Shown here piece by piece: positions 49,201-59,500 of a stretch of DNA of 64,000 nucleotides (within the stretch, counting starts at the first letter, position 1; every line of letters begins with the position of its first letter). Source of the stretch: Bugulina stolonifera. Lineage: Eukaryota > Bryozoa > Gymnolaemata > Cheilostomatida > Bugulidae. A model generated the notes under the pieces. It was not told the DNA's origin. It saw only the letters and a program-made list of their open reading frames with translations, and searched no databases. Location of the stretch: NCBI GenBank assembly GCA_935421135.1, contig OW285189.1:8949072-9013071 (forward strand). The letters are read 5' to 3'. Made by a program: the position numbers and the translations under genes.

Positions 49201-52200
49201 GGATTCTTGCACCACTATATCATCGATATAGTGATCCGTTGCCCGATGAATACGCTCGTCCTACGATAGCACCTTGCCAAGTATCGAAGTCATAATCCTA
49301 GGGGCGCACGACAGCCCAAAACTCAAGCGGGTTAGGGCATAGTGCACCCCTTTATGCTTCACCACCTGATACTTCCACAGGTCTTCAGAAACGTGGATCT
49401 GCAGGTACGCTGACTTAAGGTCCACAACCTTAAGGTTGCCACTCAGCTGCCTCCACTTCCTGATCTTCTCGCCACACACAGCAACCTTGTCGTCACCAGT
49501 GTGGCATTCGACATAGGTGTTCAGCTCATGGTAGTCCATGACCGGGCGCACCTTGTCCTTGGTCGGCTGAAACACCGCCAACAATGGAATGATCCCCTCA
49601 ACAGGACCGTCCCACGGCTGCAGCCAGCCCTTGGAAATCCAACTTTCCAACTCAGCGCAGTAGCGCTCGCGCATCAAAGGCGCCTGAGTACACCTGTATT
49701 CAGAAACAGGGGTCTGAAGCCTTGAGGGATACTCCCCAGACCACCGCCAACTGACGGTCCAGCGACCTTTCTCAAAATTGGCCACAAAGTCGGGATCCTC
49801 AACCCGCAGTGACTCTACGACACTGCCGGGCCCACGACGACCAACCTGTGCTGCACCACAGGCCAACCCGGGGTCAGCTCTCTTACGAGACATCCCACAG
49901 CACCCAGTCGGACTCGGCTTCCCCCAGACAATCGAGTACCGTGAATCAGGGCCTCTATTAACGCTGACGCCTCCCATGTGATTGATGGCGTCACCAGCAA
50001 GGAGGCAATCAACGCCGAGATTGCCCAGTTCACCCAGCACCGGGGCTGAAACACGAAAACAGTGTCCATGCAGTCCAATAATGATCCGGCACGTGCCTTC
50101 CACACGAGAGGCACTGCCATCCGCTGTTAACAACGGCCAGCCTGCCTTGAGGCCTTGTCCCACCACCACCCGCGGACTTACCAAAATCCGCTCGCTCCCA
50201 GTGTCCACAAGACAGAGGAAACATCGACCGTTCAAAGCGGCCTGGACGACTGACATGCGGCCTGATGTTAAAGACATGCCAGCCGCCCCCGACAGGTCCA
50301 ACCTGCCACGTGGCATGCATGCACCACTAAACAGCTCTCTTCCGAGAGGCTGTTCGCAATGAGCCCAGCTCATCCCGTTTCCATGACTGAGGACGCGCCG
50401 CCCCGGTCTGCGTCCTCTGCCTGAAAACCCTCCACCCTTGCCTGTGCGGGACAGTACCACACAAAATGCTCAGTGTTTCCACAGTTGAAACACCCGGCCT
50501 TGCTCTTAACGCTGGCCTTAGTCGGAGGCTTCCTCCTAACGGTGCACTCTTTCACTCTGTGGGCACCTCCACAGCGATAGCACCAGTAGCTTGCCTCACT
50601 ACCTGATTGCCTTGTTTCCCAGAAGCAGCGACAACCTCATTGCCCGGCTGCCTAGCCTGACCGGCAACAGCCCTCCGCGAGACCAACCACTCGCGCACCC
50701 GTGCCAACACGGTGCCAAAGTCGGCAGTGTACGCACTTTCGTGTGTAACCGCCCACTCATACACAGAAGTTGGCAGGCCCTCATAGAACTGAGCTCAAAG
50801 ACTCAGATCGTTACAGGACATACCAACCCTGCCTCCGAATCGCTCCAAGCGATCCAAGTACATGTCGACCATGTCACCAGCCTCTAGCCTACAGGCTATA
50901 AATTTCCGCCACGCTTCCTGACGAGGCATGGCGTACTCGGCTACCAATGCAGCCTTCACGACATCCCACTGGGATGCGTCACCCACTCTCATCCTGCTGT
51001 ACACGCGGGTGGCGTTGCCACCCAGCATGTACGACAGGATGTCGGTTGGCGCAATCTGCTCCAACCTGCAGAGCCTTTCATACTCTGCTAGCCATACGGT
51101 CACCTCATGTGACCCGTCGCCTTTGAATGGACTCAGTAACTGGCGAACCCTGGCTAGAATCGGCCCCCTGGTCTGATTGAGAATGCTAGCCAAAACCCTA
51201 GCGTCCACAACCACCGGTGCACCAACCCTATCCATTGGGGTTGGTGGCACTCCGGTCTCGGTACCATTATCAAGACCCTCACTCACGGTAGGAGAGCGGC
51301 CGCGCCCACCCTCTACCTGGGAGTGCTCTTCCCCACTCCCTGGGGCCGACATTCCAAATGTCTACAAGCCGAAATAGCTTGTAGCTAAATAATAGTGAAA
51401 ATGGCAAGTGGGAATGGTAGCAGTGTAATAATAATAAAGGTAGATCAACTGACTATCACTATGAGTACCGCAGCTCCAAGCTGCTCAGCAACCTCCTGAA
51501 CCTCCCCTTGTTGCTGTCAACGCCTCCTAACGACCTGCCCAGCAAGCCAACGTGTCACCAAACACACCACTTCCAATTATCTCTGTCACAATTGATTTTC
51601 GCAAGTGGAGAAACGTCTTTCTCCTTTCAAAGACACACCCAAGATGCCGATCAAGAACACGAGGTTTTGTCCTTGACCCGCAGCTTCCTAAGCTGCTACG
51701 CCGCTAACGGCATCGGAATATACCAATAATATCCCACAATTACTAGCTCCCGTTACCTTTCTAAAGAGATACACAAGAGACATGAACATTATTAAAATAG
51801 GTAGGCAGTAAACTGACAGTGTGAGAATCACGCATTTTCGTGTTTGCTCGATATATTTAAAAAACAAACTGATCGTTATTTTCAGTTGACAAAAAATTCA
51901 CAACAAAGATGAGTGAGATTAATATGAAACTTTTTCACTTGATATACAATCAGTCTTAGCCTACATGTAGGAGTTTAATTGCTAACTTTATATGAAAGAA
52001 TGATGTTACTCTTTACCCCTTGCAGAAGAGTGGCCGCTTTAGAAGAAGAGCTTGGTAATGAGGTGAGTTAGTTTTATCTGGTTGTACATGTATGTTTATA
52101 TTTTACTGCTGTGTTATGTACCAAATTTCTGAAGCATAGAGTAGTGAGTTTCCTAACTTGGCTTATCAATGCTGAAATAAGTCTTCCTATATTTGCTGAT

Positions 52201-53946
52201 CATTCTTGTCTGGGCAGTCTAAGCTTTTTGTAGTTTTGTCGACCGAAATAATGATATTTTCTAAAATAATGTTGATGCAATATATTTAATTCTAGAAAAT
52301 TAAAGGAATTACAACTGATTGAAAAATGTGCAACTTAAGTTATCTTTCTCCTGTTCAGTTCTATGATATGTTTTACAGAGGAGAGCTTGGGAAAAGGAGG
52401 CAGACAAATTCAAAGATAAAATCAATGGCCTGGAAGTTGAAATGTGAGTTTTCCTATATACCCTGTGCTTTAAATGTGGATAGGCTGCACAAAGCTCCCA
52501 ATCTTTGAATCTTGATTGTATAAAAAGTAACAAAATTGACTTCTAAATTCCAAGCTACATTTACCTCAATAGTTAAAAGAAAATCTCTATGTTATTTCAG
52601 TGCACTTAATGAAGCCCTCCACAAGCTGGACATGGATGAGGTAATTAACTCTATTCATGTGAGACTGAGTTTTATGAATTTTGCCTTTTCTCATGCAAAA
52701 TTGTGCATTTAAATGCAGTCTGTATGAAAATCTGACTTCAAATGTAATCTTCCTTTTTGCCTTTGCTGCAGAAAGATGAAGAAATTAAAAGATTCTGGAC
52801 AGAAGAGGAAAAGAGGTGACTAGCTACAATCATACTGAACACAGAACTGGGCTAAGTTGTATAGTGGTATCGTTTGTCAACAAATTTACTGCAAAGGTTG
52901 GTACCTAAATTTCCTAAATTATCTAAATTTCAATATTGCTGTTGTAGTCAGAAGAAGAATGCAGGAGTGGAAAGTTCTGTTCAAACGGAGTGTGTCTCGA
53001 GAATTGATAGTGGTGTTCAAGCTGTTAAGATAAAACTCACTGTGGATAAGGACACACAGGTGGAGAGTGAGATCTCGAGAATTGATAGTGGTGTGCAAAC
53101 AGTGGAGATGAGAGTCAAAGTGGGGAAGGGCACACAGACCCCCTTTCCAGGAGTTTCAGTGATGAAGGATGTCAAGACTAAGGACATTGTGCCGTCTAAT
53201 GCTGATGCTACCAGACTAGAGCACTGTGCTATGGCAAGTGGACCAGATGGGAATGTACATGTAGTTGGAGACGACATAGCGAATGCGTTAGTATTTAAAC
53301 TTGAAACTTTCTATATAATATAGCTACTCGCTTGATATTACTCAGACCTTACCCAGAGAATACAAATACTGCTAAACACAATTATACTACACACACTTGT
53401 ACAGTCATGTAAATATATATGTATATATGTAATGTAGCTACTCGCTTGGTATTACTCAGTCCTTACTCAGATATTACAAATACTGCTAAACACAACTATA
53501 TTACACACACTTGTACATGTACATGTTTATGTTTTATAATATTTTAAAGTGGAAAGATTAAGAAGTGTGACCAGGAAGAAGGAAGGGCAAACAGGAAGTA
53601 AGTATGGATGTCTTGTTACCATATCCATTTTGGTCATTATATTTATGTTGATCTACTGTGTAGTTTATTCCACCATTAAATATACATGGCATTGATTTGC
53701 TATCCACAATAAAGACATGTATGATTTGAACTTTAACTCATGAGTATATTACGTATATAGAAAATGATCAATTCTTGTACAATCTGTGTACTTATATTAT
53801 TATGTACTACAATTGAAAGACCAGGTACATACATGTACATGTATTATTGTGTAACAATGTGAACAATACATTCATGTACTTATAATTTATGTTGTAGGAG
53901 AGGAAGGCGTCTAAGAGCTCTGCTCTGCATTGGTAGACGTGGCTAG
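46205..53946 (+). CDS. Membrane-anchored coiled-coil protein with five TQT-like motifs
   Basis: Ten exons (46205-46256, 46524-46567, 46716-46747, 52029-52062, 52379-52443, 52601-52640, 52772-52815, 52948-53286, 53550-53597, 53898-53946) join in frame to 248 residues ending in TAG. Residues 6-21 (VFIPYCGVTLLLVVVM) form a hydrophobic anchor. Residues 25-105 are a charged, Leu-spaced coiled coil. Residues 105-170 contain SRIDSGVQ twice and five motifs, VQT, VQA, TQV, VQT and TQT, at 12-13-residue spacing; the last is in KGTQT. [K/R]xTQT is the known recognition motif of dynein light chain LC8. The C-terminus is basic (RKRGRRLR). Intron 3 contains an LTR retrotransposon in the opposite orientation. 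The ATG in exon 2 is an alternative start that would remove the anchor. Confidence 0.75.
46821..47179 (-). repeat. 3' LTR of the retrotransposon
   Basis: 359 bp, TG...CA ends, with attac immediately outside at 46,816-46,820. It includes a short frame also present in the other LTR, which I regard as non-coding. Confidence 0.95.
47427..48332 (-). pseudogene. Retrotransposon integrase, interrupted by a stop
   Basis: Contains the DDE core: the first Asp in HRVAIDVTH, the second in FLMDNS, and the Glu in NGIVERNH, followed by a C-terminal region ending in a KRRHGRD-type basic stretch. A TAA at 48,036-48,038 cuts the domain between the second Asp and the Glu, and the frame differs from that of RNase H, so a frameshift is also present. 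I see no HHCC zinc-binding N-terminus, which suggests an internal deletion at the RNase H-integrase boundary. Confidence 0.8.
48277..50460 (-). pseudogene. Retrotransposon protease, reverse transcriptase and RNase H, one in-frame stop
   Basis: The frame opens after the zinc knuckle. Protease: FLCLVDTGSERILV with the DTG active site. Reverse transcriptase: VRPVMDYHELN, VVDLKSAYLQI and FGLSCAPRIM, then the catalytic YIDD at 49,230-49,219. RNase H: VWTDASSIGIG, INVAELEAV, LAIDSLTVV and ENKADVMSR. A TAG at 49,263-49,261, ten codons before YIDD, breaks the reverse transcriptase. Otherwise the frame stays open from 50,460 to 48,277, so the lesion looks recent. Confidence 0.85.
50370..50555 (-). pseudogene. 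Retrotransposon zinc knuckle segment
   Basis: CFNCGNTEHFVWYCPA is a CCHC knuckle (C-x2-C-x4-H-x4-C) of the nucleocapsid type. It lies in a different frame from both the gag segment upstream and pol downstream. Either two programmed frameshifts or mutations separate the parts; the extra stop in gag favours decay. Confidence 0.75.
50552..51352 (-). pseudogene. Retrotransposon gag with an internal stop
   Basis: Starts MSAPGSGEEHSQ only 27 bp after the 5' LTR. It contains a capsid-like region with WLAEYERLCRLEQI and FYEGLP, the latter placed as in many gag proteins. A TGA at 50,797-50,795 interrupts the frame, which then continues to 50,552. Confidence 0.75.
51380..51738 (-). repeat. 5' LTR of the retrotransposon
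   Basis: 359 bp, the same length as the other LTR, with attac just outside at 51,739-51,743. No tRNA-type TGG primer site follows directly. Instead an 8-bp hairpin spans the LTR boundary (51,362-51,384). Confidence 0.95.
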
Positions 53947-55104
53947 AGCATTGTATTAATATCTATATTGTTGCTGCAGTCATACTGTATTATTATATTC
54001 TACTGTGTGATAAATAAAATATACTACTGATATAATAAATATCTCTTTTTGGTTTCCCATAGTGCACCAGTAGATGTACATGTAAACGCTGAATGTAGAT
54101 TCTCATGATATCTTAAATCCAATACAATATTCACTAGGTCTCGGTCGAGGTCTAGCTACAGTAAAATAGTTTATCACTTGATAAATAATGACATTGATTA
54201 TAATGAGAAGTTTTCCGTCCTAATCAGTGAAAATGAGTGGATAACTTCTCCTGTTAAATTAAATGCTACAATCTGGTGGTTATCAAACAGTACACAGTAG
54301 GATACATATGGTTGGTTTCCACTCAGCAGGTCTTACCTACAGGTGGTCTGGAGGTGGCCTAGGGTCAACATGGTTTCCACTTCATAGGCTTTGTCTTCAG
54401 GTAGCCTACACAGTTACAGCAGAGTGCCGATGGGGGAACTGCAGTAGACCTGTGAGGGACCTGGAAGCCACCTGGAGAAATATGTCTTCACTCAATACAT
54501 GTAATAAACAAAGCAATAAAAGTGCTATTATTATTCAAATACTCTACAACCGGTGAGTAACATCAGCAGGTCGTGGTATCCATTCTTCAGGCACAGCCTG
54601 CGGTTAATGATTAGCCGGCGGCGGTCAGCCACAGGCTTTTACAGTCTTCTAGTGTCTTTGGTTTCCACACCACAGGCCTTGTTCTACCGGTCAGCTGACG
54701 GTCAAAAACCGGCAAAATGGAAACCAAGCTTAAGCAATTCGTTTACTTTTTTTGTAGCTGCAATCCTTGCATTCTATTGGTCATTAAAAATAATGCCCCT
54801 AGAGTTGATTGTTAAATAAATACATCATATAAGTACTTGTCATATAGAGACAATGGGTAACATGTGTCAACGGCAATGGGTAAACTGGCTTGTGTCAACA
54901 GGGAAAACTGCTTCTCCCAGTTCGGAGAGAGGTCATAACATACCTGTCAACTATCCCGATTTGGGGGGGGACGCTCCCTATTTCAAACTTCCACTCCCAC
55001 CAGCTCCCTATATCCCTATATCCTCCCTATTCAGGGCATTGGATAGGTATTTTTCATTTTTGTATGATCCAATATCCAGCATCCAAGATTATCAGTAGTA
55101 TAGT
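53947..55104. other. Intergenic DNA with diverged repeats
   Basis: No gene recognised. 54,280-54,730 repeats the words ggtttccac and cacaggc/cagcagg several times, possibly an old tandem duplication. 54,940-55,060 (acctgtcaactatcccgatt followed by several ctcccta words) resembles a common invertebrate MITE rich in cagggag/ctcccta, like that at 11,036-11,187. Confidence 0.45.
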
Positions 55105-55640
55105 CAGTGCAGATCTACACAGACACCCGGCCCTTTCCGCGTCGTATTAGCCCTAGATCCAAAAACTCCCCGGGCGGACGACCACCCCACCCGTCCTCTC
55201 GCCCCTCCTCTCCCCTAAACCTCACTCTATGTGCAAAGCCCTAGAACCTACTCCCCCCGATCGCGGGTGGGGTTTCAAAAACCTCATCGGCTGTTCCGCG
55301 GAACCCAGTCTAAAGAGCAAACCCCTCGCCCCATCCCACGGCTCGGGCGAGGGGGCGCGCGCGTACGCGCGCGCCCCCCCGCCCCGCGAACCCCACCCGT
55401 CCTCCCTCCACCCGTCCCCGCCCCTCCCCACCCCTCCCCACCCCAAACCCCTCCGCCTCGCCCTCCGCCTCGCGGCGGTTCTCGTTCGCGAGTCCAGCCG
55501 TGGTCCCACGCCGCCCTCCCCCCGCCCATCCCCCGCCCCTCCCCCGCCCTCCCGCCCCAACGACCCGTCGCGACCCTCGCGGGCGGACCGTCGGCTGGAG
55601 TAGGGTGAAGCGAAGGAAAATACGGGTTAGAGTAATGATA
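55105..55640. other. GC-rich block of unknown origin with a 28-bp palindrome
   Basis: Base composition changes abruptly from AT-rich to C/G-rich. The block contains a perfect palindrome at 55,351-55,378 centred on GTAC within a (GC)n core and flanked by G5/C5, then long C-rich stretches. Proline/arginine-rich open frames on both strands follow from composition. I compared it by memory with rRNA cores and found no match. An rDNA spacer or a CpG-rich promoter are possible readings. Confidence 0.5.
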
Positions 55641-55709
55641 GGCTACACCCGTGCGGAGTGCCCGTGCAGAGTTTACGACGCTGACTATACTACTATAAAA
55701 AACTTACCG

Positions 55710-55851
55710 AGTGGTGGTGGTGGTGCTTCCGGATGATTTCTTCGCCGGGGACTGTTGAGACTGAACTGGTCGGGGTGACACCGCACTCGCGCGCTCCTCC
55801 GTTCGAGCGCCCCCGGACCTTCGATGAAAGACTCGCGTCTTAACCCTCATT
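55710..55851 (-). CDS. Possible exon of a basic Ser/Arg-rich protein
   Basis: From an ATG at about 55,851 the minus strand reads MRVKTRVFHRRSGGARTEER and a Ser/Gln/Thr-rich tail, ending at a good donor (CACTCG followed by gtaagtttttt). No downstream exon was identified. It lies in the GC-rich region beside the polymerase element and might belong to it. Confidence 0.2.
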
Positions 55852-56040
55852 TTCCCCGGACCCTCCCCTAGGGGAATCGCCCGTCCCCGTGACGAGCGGC
55901 GAGAGAAAGTGAAGGCGGTGGCTCTTCCGCGCTTCAAACCGTAGACTTCGCGAGGAGGTTAGCCGACGACATCATCGCTCGGAGGGGTAGAAATAGAAAT
56001 AGATAAACGGGATAGATGGATGCTTGTCTTCTCATCGCCA

Positions 56041-56043
56041 TCG

Positions 56044-56123
<80 letters not shown>
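56041..56123. repeat. CAT trinucleotide microsatellite
   Basis: About 26 tandem cat units. The poly-Met frame on the minus strand is an artefact. Confidence 0.95.
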
Positions 56124-56126
<3 letters not shown>

Positions 56127-56561
56127 CAAATAGACCCGCCTCTACGATGATGTCGTTGACTCGCCACCGATTTCTTTGACCACCGCGTCCACTTTCCCCC
56201 GGGTAGCAAACTCCGATAGGGAGAGAGCGCATCGTGCGCGTGCGATGTCACCCCCCACCTACGAATGAAGACAATAGAAGAAATGTGAACTGATAAGGGG
56301 TGAGTATGAGTGGAAGCTGCGCTAGTATCGTCTACCCCTTTGGTTTGGAGAGGTAAATGGTTTTTAATGTATTAGCTAGTGTTTTATTGCTCGGTTTTAA
56401 GGCTACAACCGGTAAACCCTCCGTTTTGAGGACGGAGACCCCTTACAATAGAGAGTGAATGTGAAAAAAATTATACGGGTATATGTACAAGGGTTATGAT
56501 GCACTGTTCGTTTACTCTCCAATTTATCGAATGAAGTAGTCTCATCTCCGAGAAATCAGTA
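56124..56561. other. Spacer downstream of the polymerase gene
   Basis: No gene seen. It lies 3' of the polymerase stop codon and may contain the left boundary of the virus-like element, but I could not find a terminal repeat. Confidence 0.4.
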
Positions 56562-59500
56562 CTAGCATTCTATAGGACTCGTACTCACCCCGTCTTCTGC
56601 AACCTTCCGCTTACCATAGAAGTAGGTGAGTCCGGTCTTTAGCTGGGTGTAGCTATACGTTTGGTTTCCTCTTCTGATAAAACCCCGATTGTCCCCTCTC
56701 ACCGACTCCCCTGTCCTGAGCACGGAGAGGAACTTCTCTTTGGTTAGGGCGTTTCCTCTTTTGTTTAGTCCTTTGCTGCTATACTTGCTATCACCATCAG
56801 CGGACCAGCAAAAGTATGTTTTTGAGTTGAGCGCGATGACCCCCTCTCCCCGAAACTCCTCCTTAAACAGGCCGGGGGTTCGTGTTTCGTATCGTTGCAC
56901 CTTCTCACAACATTCCCTCATCTCCCACTCTTGGCCAAGCACCTTGGTCGTGATAAAGTCTTCCTTGTGCCTATCGCAGAAGGGTCTGGGAAACCATCTA
57001 CCATATTCTCTGTAGAACTCTTCTTTTTTATCTTTTCGGATGACCTCATCTATACTACGAGCACTCAGAGCCATGTAAGCGCTATCCGTGTCCATTTCTA
57101 CGTACTCAAAGTCCTCTCTGCTGACGAATCTGTGAAAATAAAACGGACGGGTTGTAGGGGGGGGGGGGGGGGGGGGTTGGGGTTGACACCAAAGAATAAA
57201 TAGAGAAGGATTTGATAAAATCTTTGTATAGTCTAGTTCTACTTACCTATCCATAAAGTCGTAGTAGAATTCTAGCATTCTCAACTTGGCTCTCTGGAGG
57301 ATAACGAATCCTACGACAGATGGAACATCCATTCGAATCTAAAAGAAAGAAAGAGAGAGAGAGAGTTTACCCTACCACTCAGAAAAAGTTTCGTCAAATC
57401 AAGAATCAAAATAAAAAAAAAAAGATTGTCAACACTTGCCTTTTTCTTGTGAAGCTCTATCTCAAAGTAGTTTTCATCAACTTCGTTTAGACTAGAAAAG
57501 TGCCTACTCCTCACTTTGACAGCCGCCTCCTCTACTGTCTCCACATACTTGACAGTCTTATGTTTCTCTTTATTTGTTATGGTCTTTCCGTAGGCTGAAT
57601 TCCCAACGAGCTTGCTGGTGCTGGCCAAGAGGGCCAGGTCGGGGTTCACATCCCCACCTCTTCTTGCGTCTGAGACCGAAGAACCAAAGTCTTTGTAGAT
57701 GGCTCGTGGGATAAAGTGAACAAACTGATAGATCCTGGTAATTATCAAACCTTGATCTAGATACCATCTAGCCAGATCGGAGAGTAGTGTGATTCGCTCG
57801 CCAAAAAGACTCCCCACGAGCATTCGCTGAGGTCTCTTCAAGAATCCGTTCTGTTCGGCAAAAGCGCGCATGTGTTCGCTAAGGTGTTCTCTTCCCACGT
57901 TTATATTCTTGAAAATAGGTGCCATCTCAGAGAACTTCGCTTTTAGCTCTTCGGGTACGGAAATGTCACACTCCACTAAACCATAGTACTCTCCACTACG
58001 AATGTTATTGATTATCTTATCGAGGTTGACGTAACCCCTCTCCGGATAGAGAGAAGAAAAGAAGATGGCGAGAAATGTCCTAACTTCTACATCCGAACGA
58101 ACTCGCGCTTCCCACTCACACTGCCGAGTGGTGATGAGCTTATAGCCTAGAGCCTTGATGTAATCTTCTTTCCTTGCAGTGTCCACCCGGAGCTCTTCAT
58201 TCGTCATGTTTCTGACACCTTTTCCGTTCCCTCCTAGCTCGCACTCGTGCCCATGCCAGTAGCAACCGTGGAATTGGTACACCGTCCGACTCTGTTCGCT
58301 ATAACCATCCACTGGTAGGTTGTGACAGCCTATCCTCATTTCTCCTCCATTCTGTTGGTGAAGGATGACCTCTCCTCTCTTCCACGATTGGAACTCTAAC
58401 CAACCATGCGCCACTTTGCTGAACTTTTTAATAGGTTCTAGAGCAAAGCCTCGGCTCTCTAGCCTCCGCCTGGGATAACCCGTAGGCATATTCCCCATCA
58501 TACAGTATAGGTAGAGGGCGTTGGCATCAACTCCCAGAATGGACCTACAGGGTTTTGCGGATGTGCCATACATCTTCTCTCGAATAGAGGTCACTCCAAC
58601 TTCATGATGTCTGTGAAAGATAATGCTTGGCCCTCCCACGAGGTTATCGCGAAGAGTATGGTACAGACTTTTGCTCTCCTCATCGAACAGACATATGGGT
58701 TGCGAGTTGCAAAGTTCGTCTCGGAGAGACATTAACCTATGCAGCGGAAGAGCGGCTTGTGGAGGAGAGTAGCCATAAGGTCGGGCCTCCACCTCCATAA
58801 ACAACCATCTGATAGCCAAGCCTGGAAGCGAGATTGCGGATTTCAACATGTCAATACCCTTTTGTCGATAGATAGAGCTCTGACGTGCAATGGCCTCGAT
58901 GAATGGGGCCACATCGAGGTTGTTGTACCAGATGAGAAAATCCCTGAACGTTTCCATGTTCTCTCTTTCCCACACGACCTGACAGTGGTGATAATCTTGC
59001 TCGCTCAATTCTTGCTGAGTCAGCGAGTTGAAAAAACTCTCTCGGGGAGGGAGTCCATAATAATCCAACCTTCTCAGGGAATCTACCCAGTCGTAAGGAA
59101 AGAATCCCTTACTCTCTGACACGCCAAATGCCTTCAAGTATTTGGAGTAGTTGAATCCCGGTGCGATAAAGTTGCATATGTCAAGGAACCTAAAACGTCT
59201 ACTCTCCACGCAGGACATACTGTTAACACGCTTAACGATGAAGACAAAATCTTCTCCCTCCTCCTCTTGTAGAGAGCGAAGCAAAGGTCCCTTTAGTATA
59301 TTTAGGTCATACTTTTGTGAGTTGAAACCAACCACCGGAACGCTGGAGATGTGCTGTTCTAACTCTCTTTCTAATCCGGAGAGACCGGACTTCACCCTGT
59401 AAGTCGAGACGTTAGAGAACTTTTCGTCAGCAAAGGCTTCTTCTCTATCCGCCCGATCCGCAAGGAAAGTAGAGAGTCGCTTGCGTACATCCCGGAATCT

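Larger units (their letters stand above)
46821..51738 (-). mobile_element. LTR retrotransposon, Ty3/Gypsy-like order, complete ends
   Basis: Two 359-bp LTRs (46,821-47,179 and 51,380-51,738) begin TGTAG and end CCCACA on the plus strand, and are flanked by the 5-bp direct repeat attac on both sides. I count four differences between the LTRs, so the insertion is recent. Coding is on the minus strand in the order gag, zinc knuckle, protease, reverse transcriptase, RNase H, integrase, which fits Ty3/Gypsy or BEL. A purine tract (GGGGGAGA) precedes the 3' LTR. The element is much richer in G+C than the host DNA and lies antisense in intron 3 of the coiled-coil gene. Confidence 0.95.

Noticed and set aside
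55222..55608. Proline/arginine/glycine-rich ORFs on both strands
   Set aside because: Explained by extreme GC composition; overlapping frames on both strands with no domain or splice context.
55934..56251. ORF with a run of methionines
   Set aside because: Produced by the CAT microsatellite.
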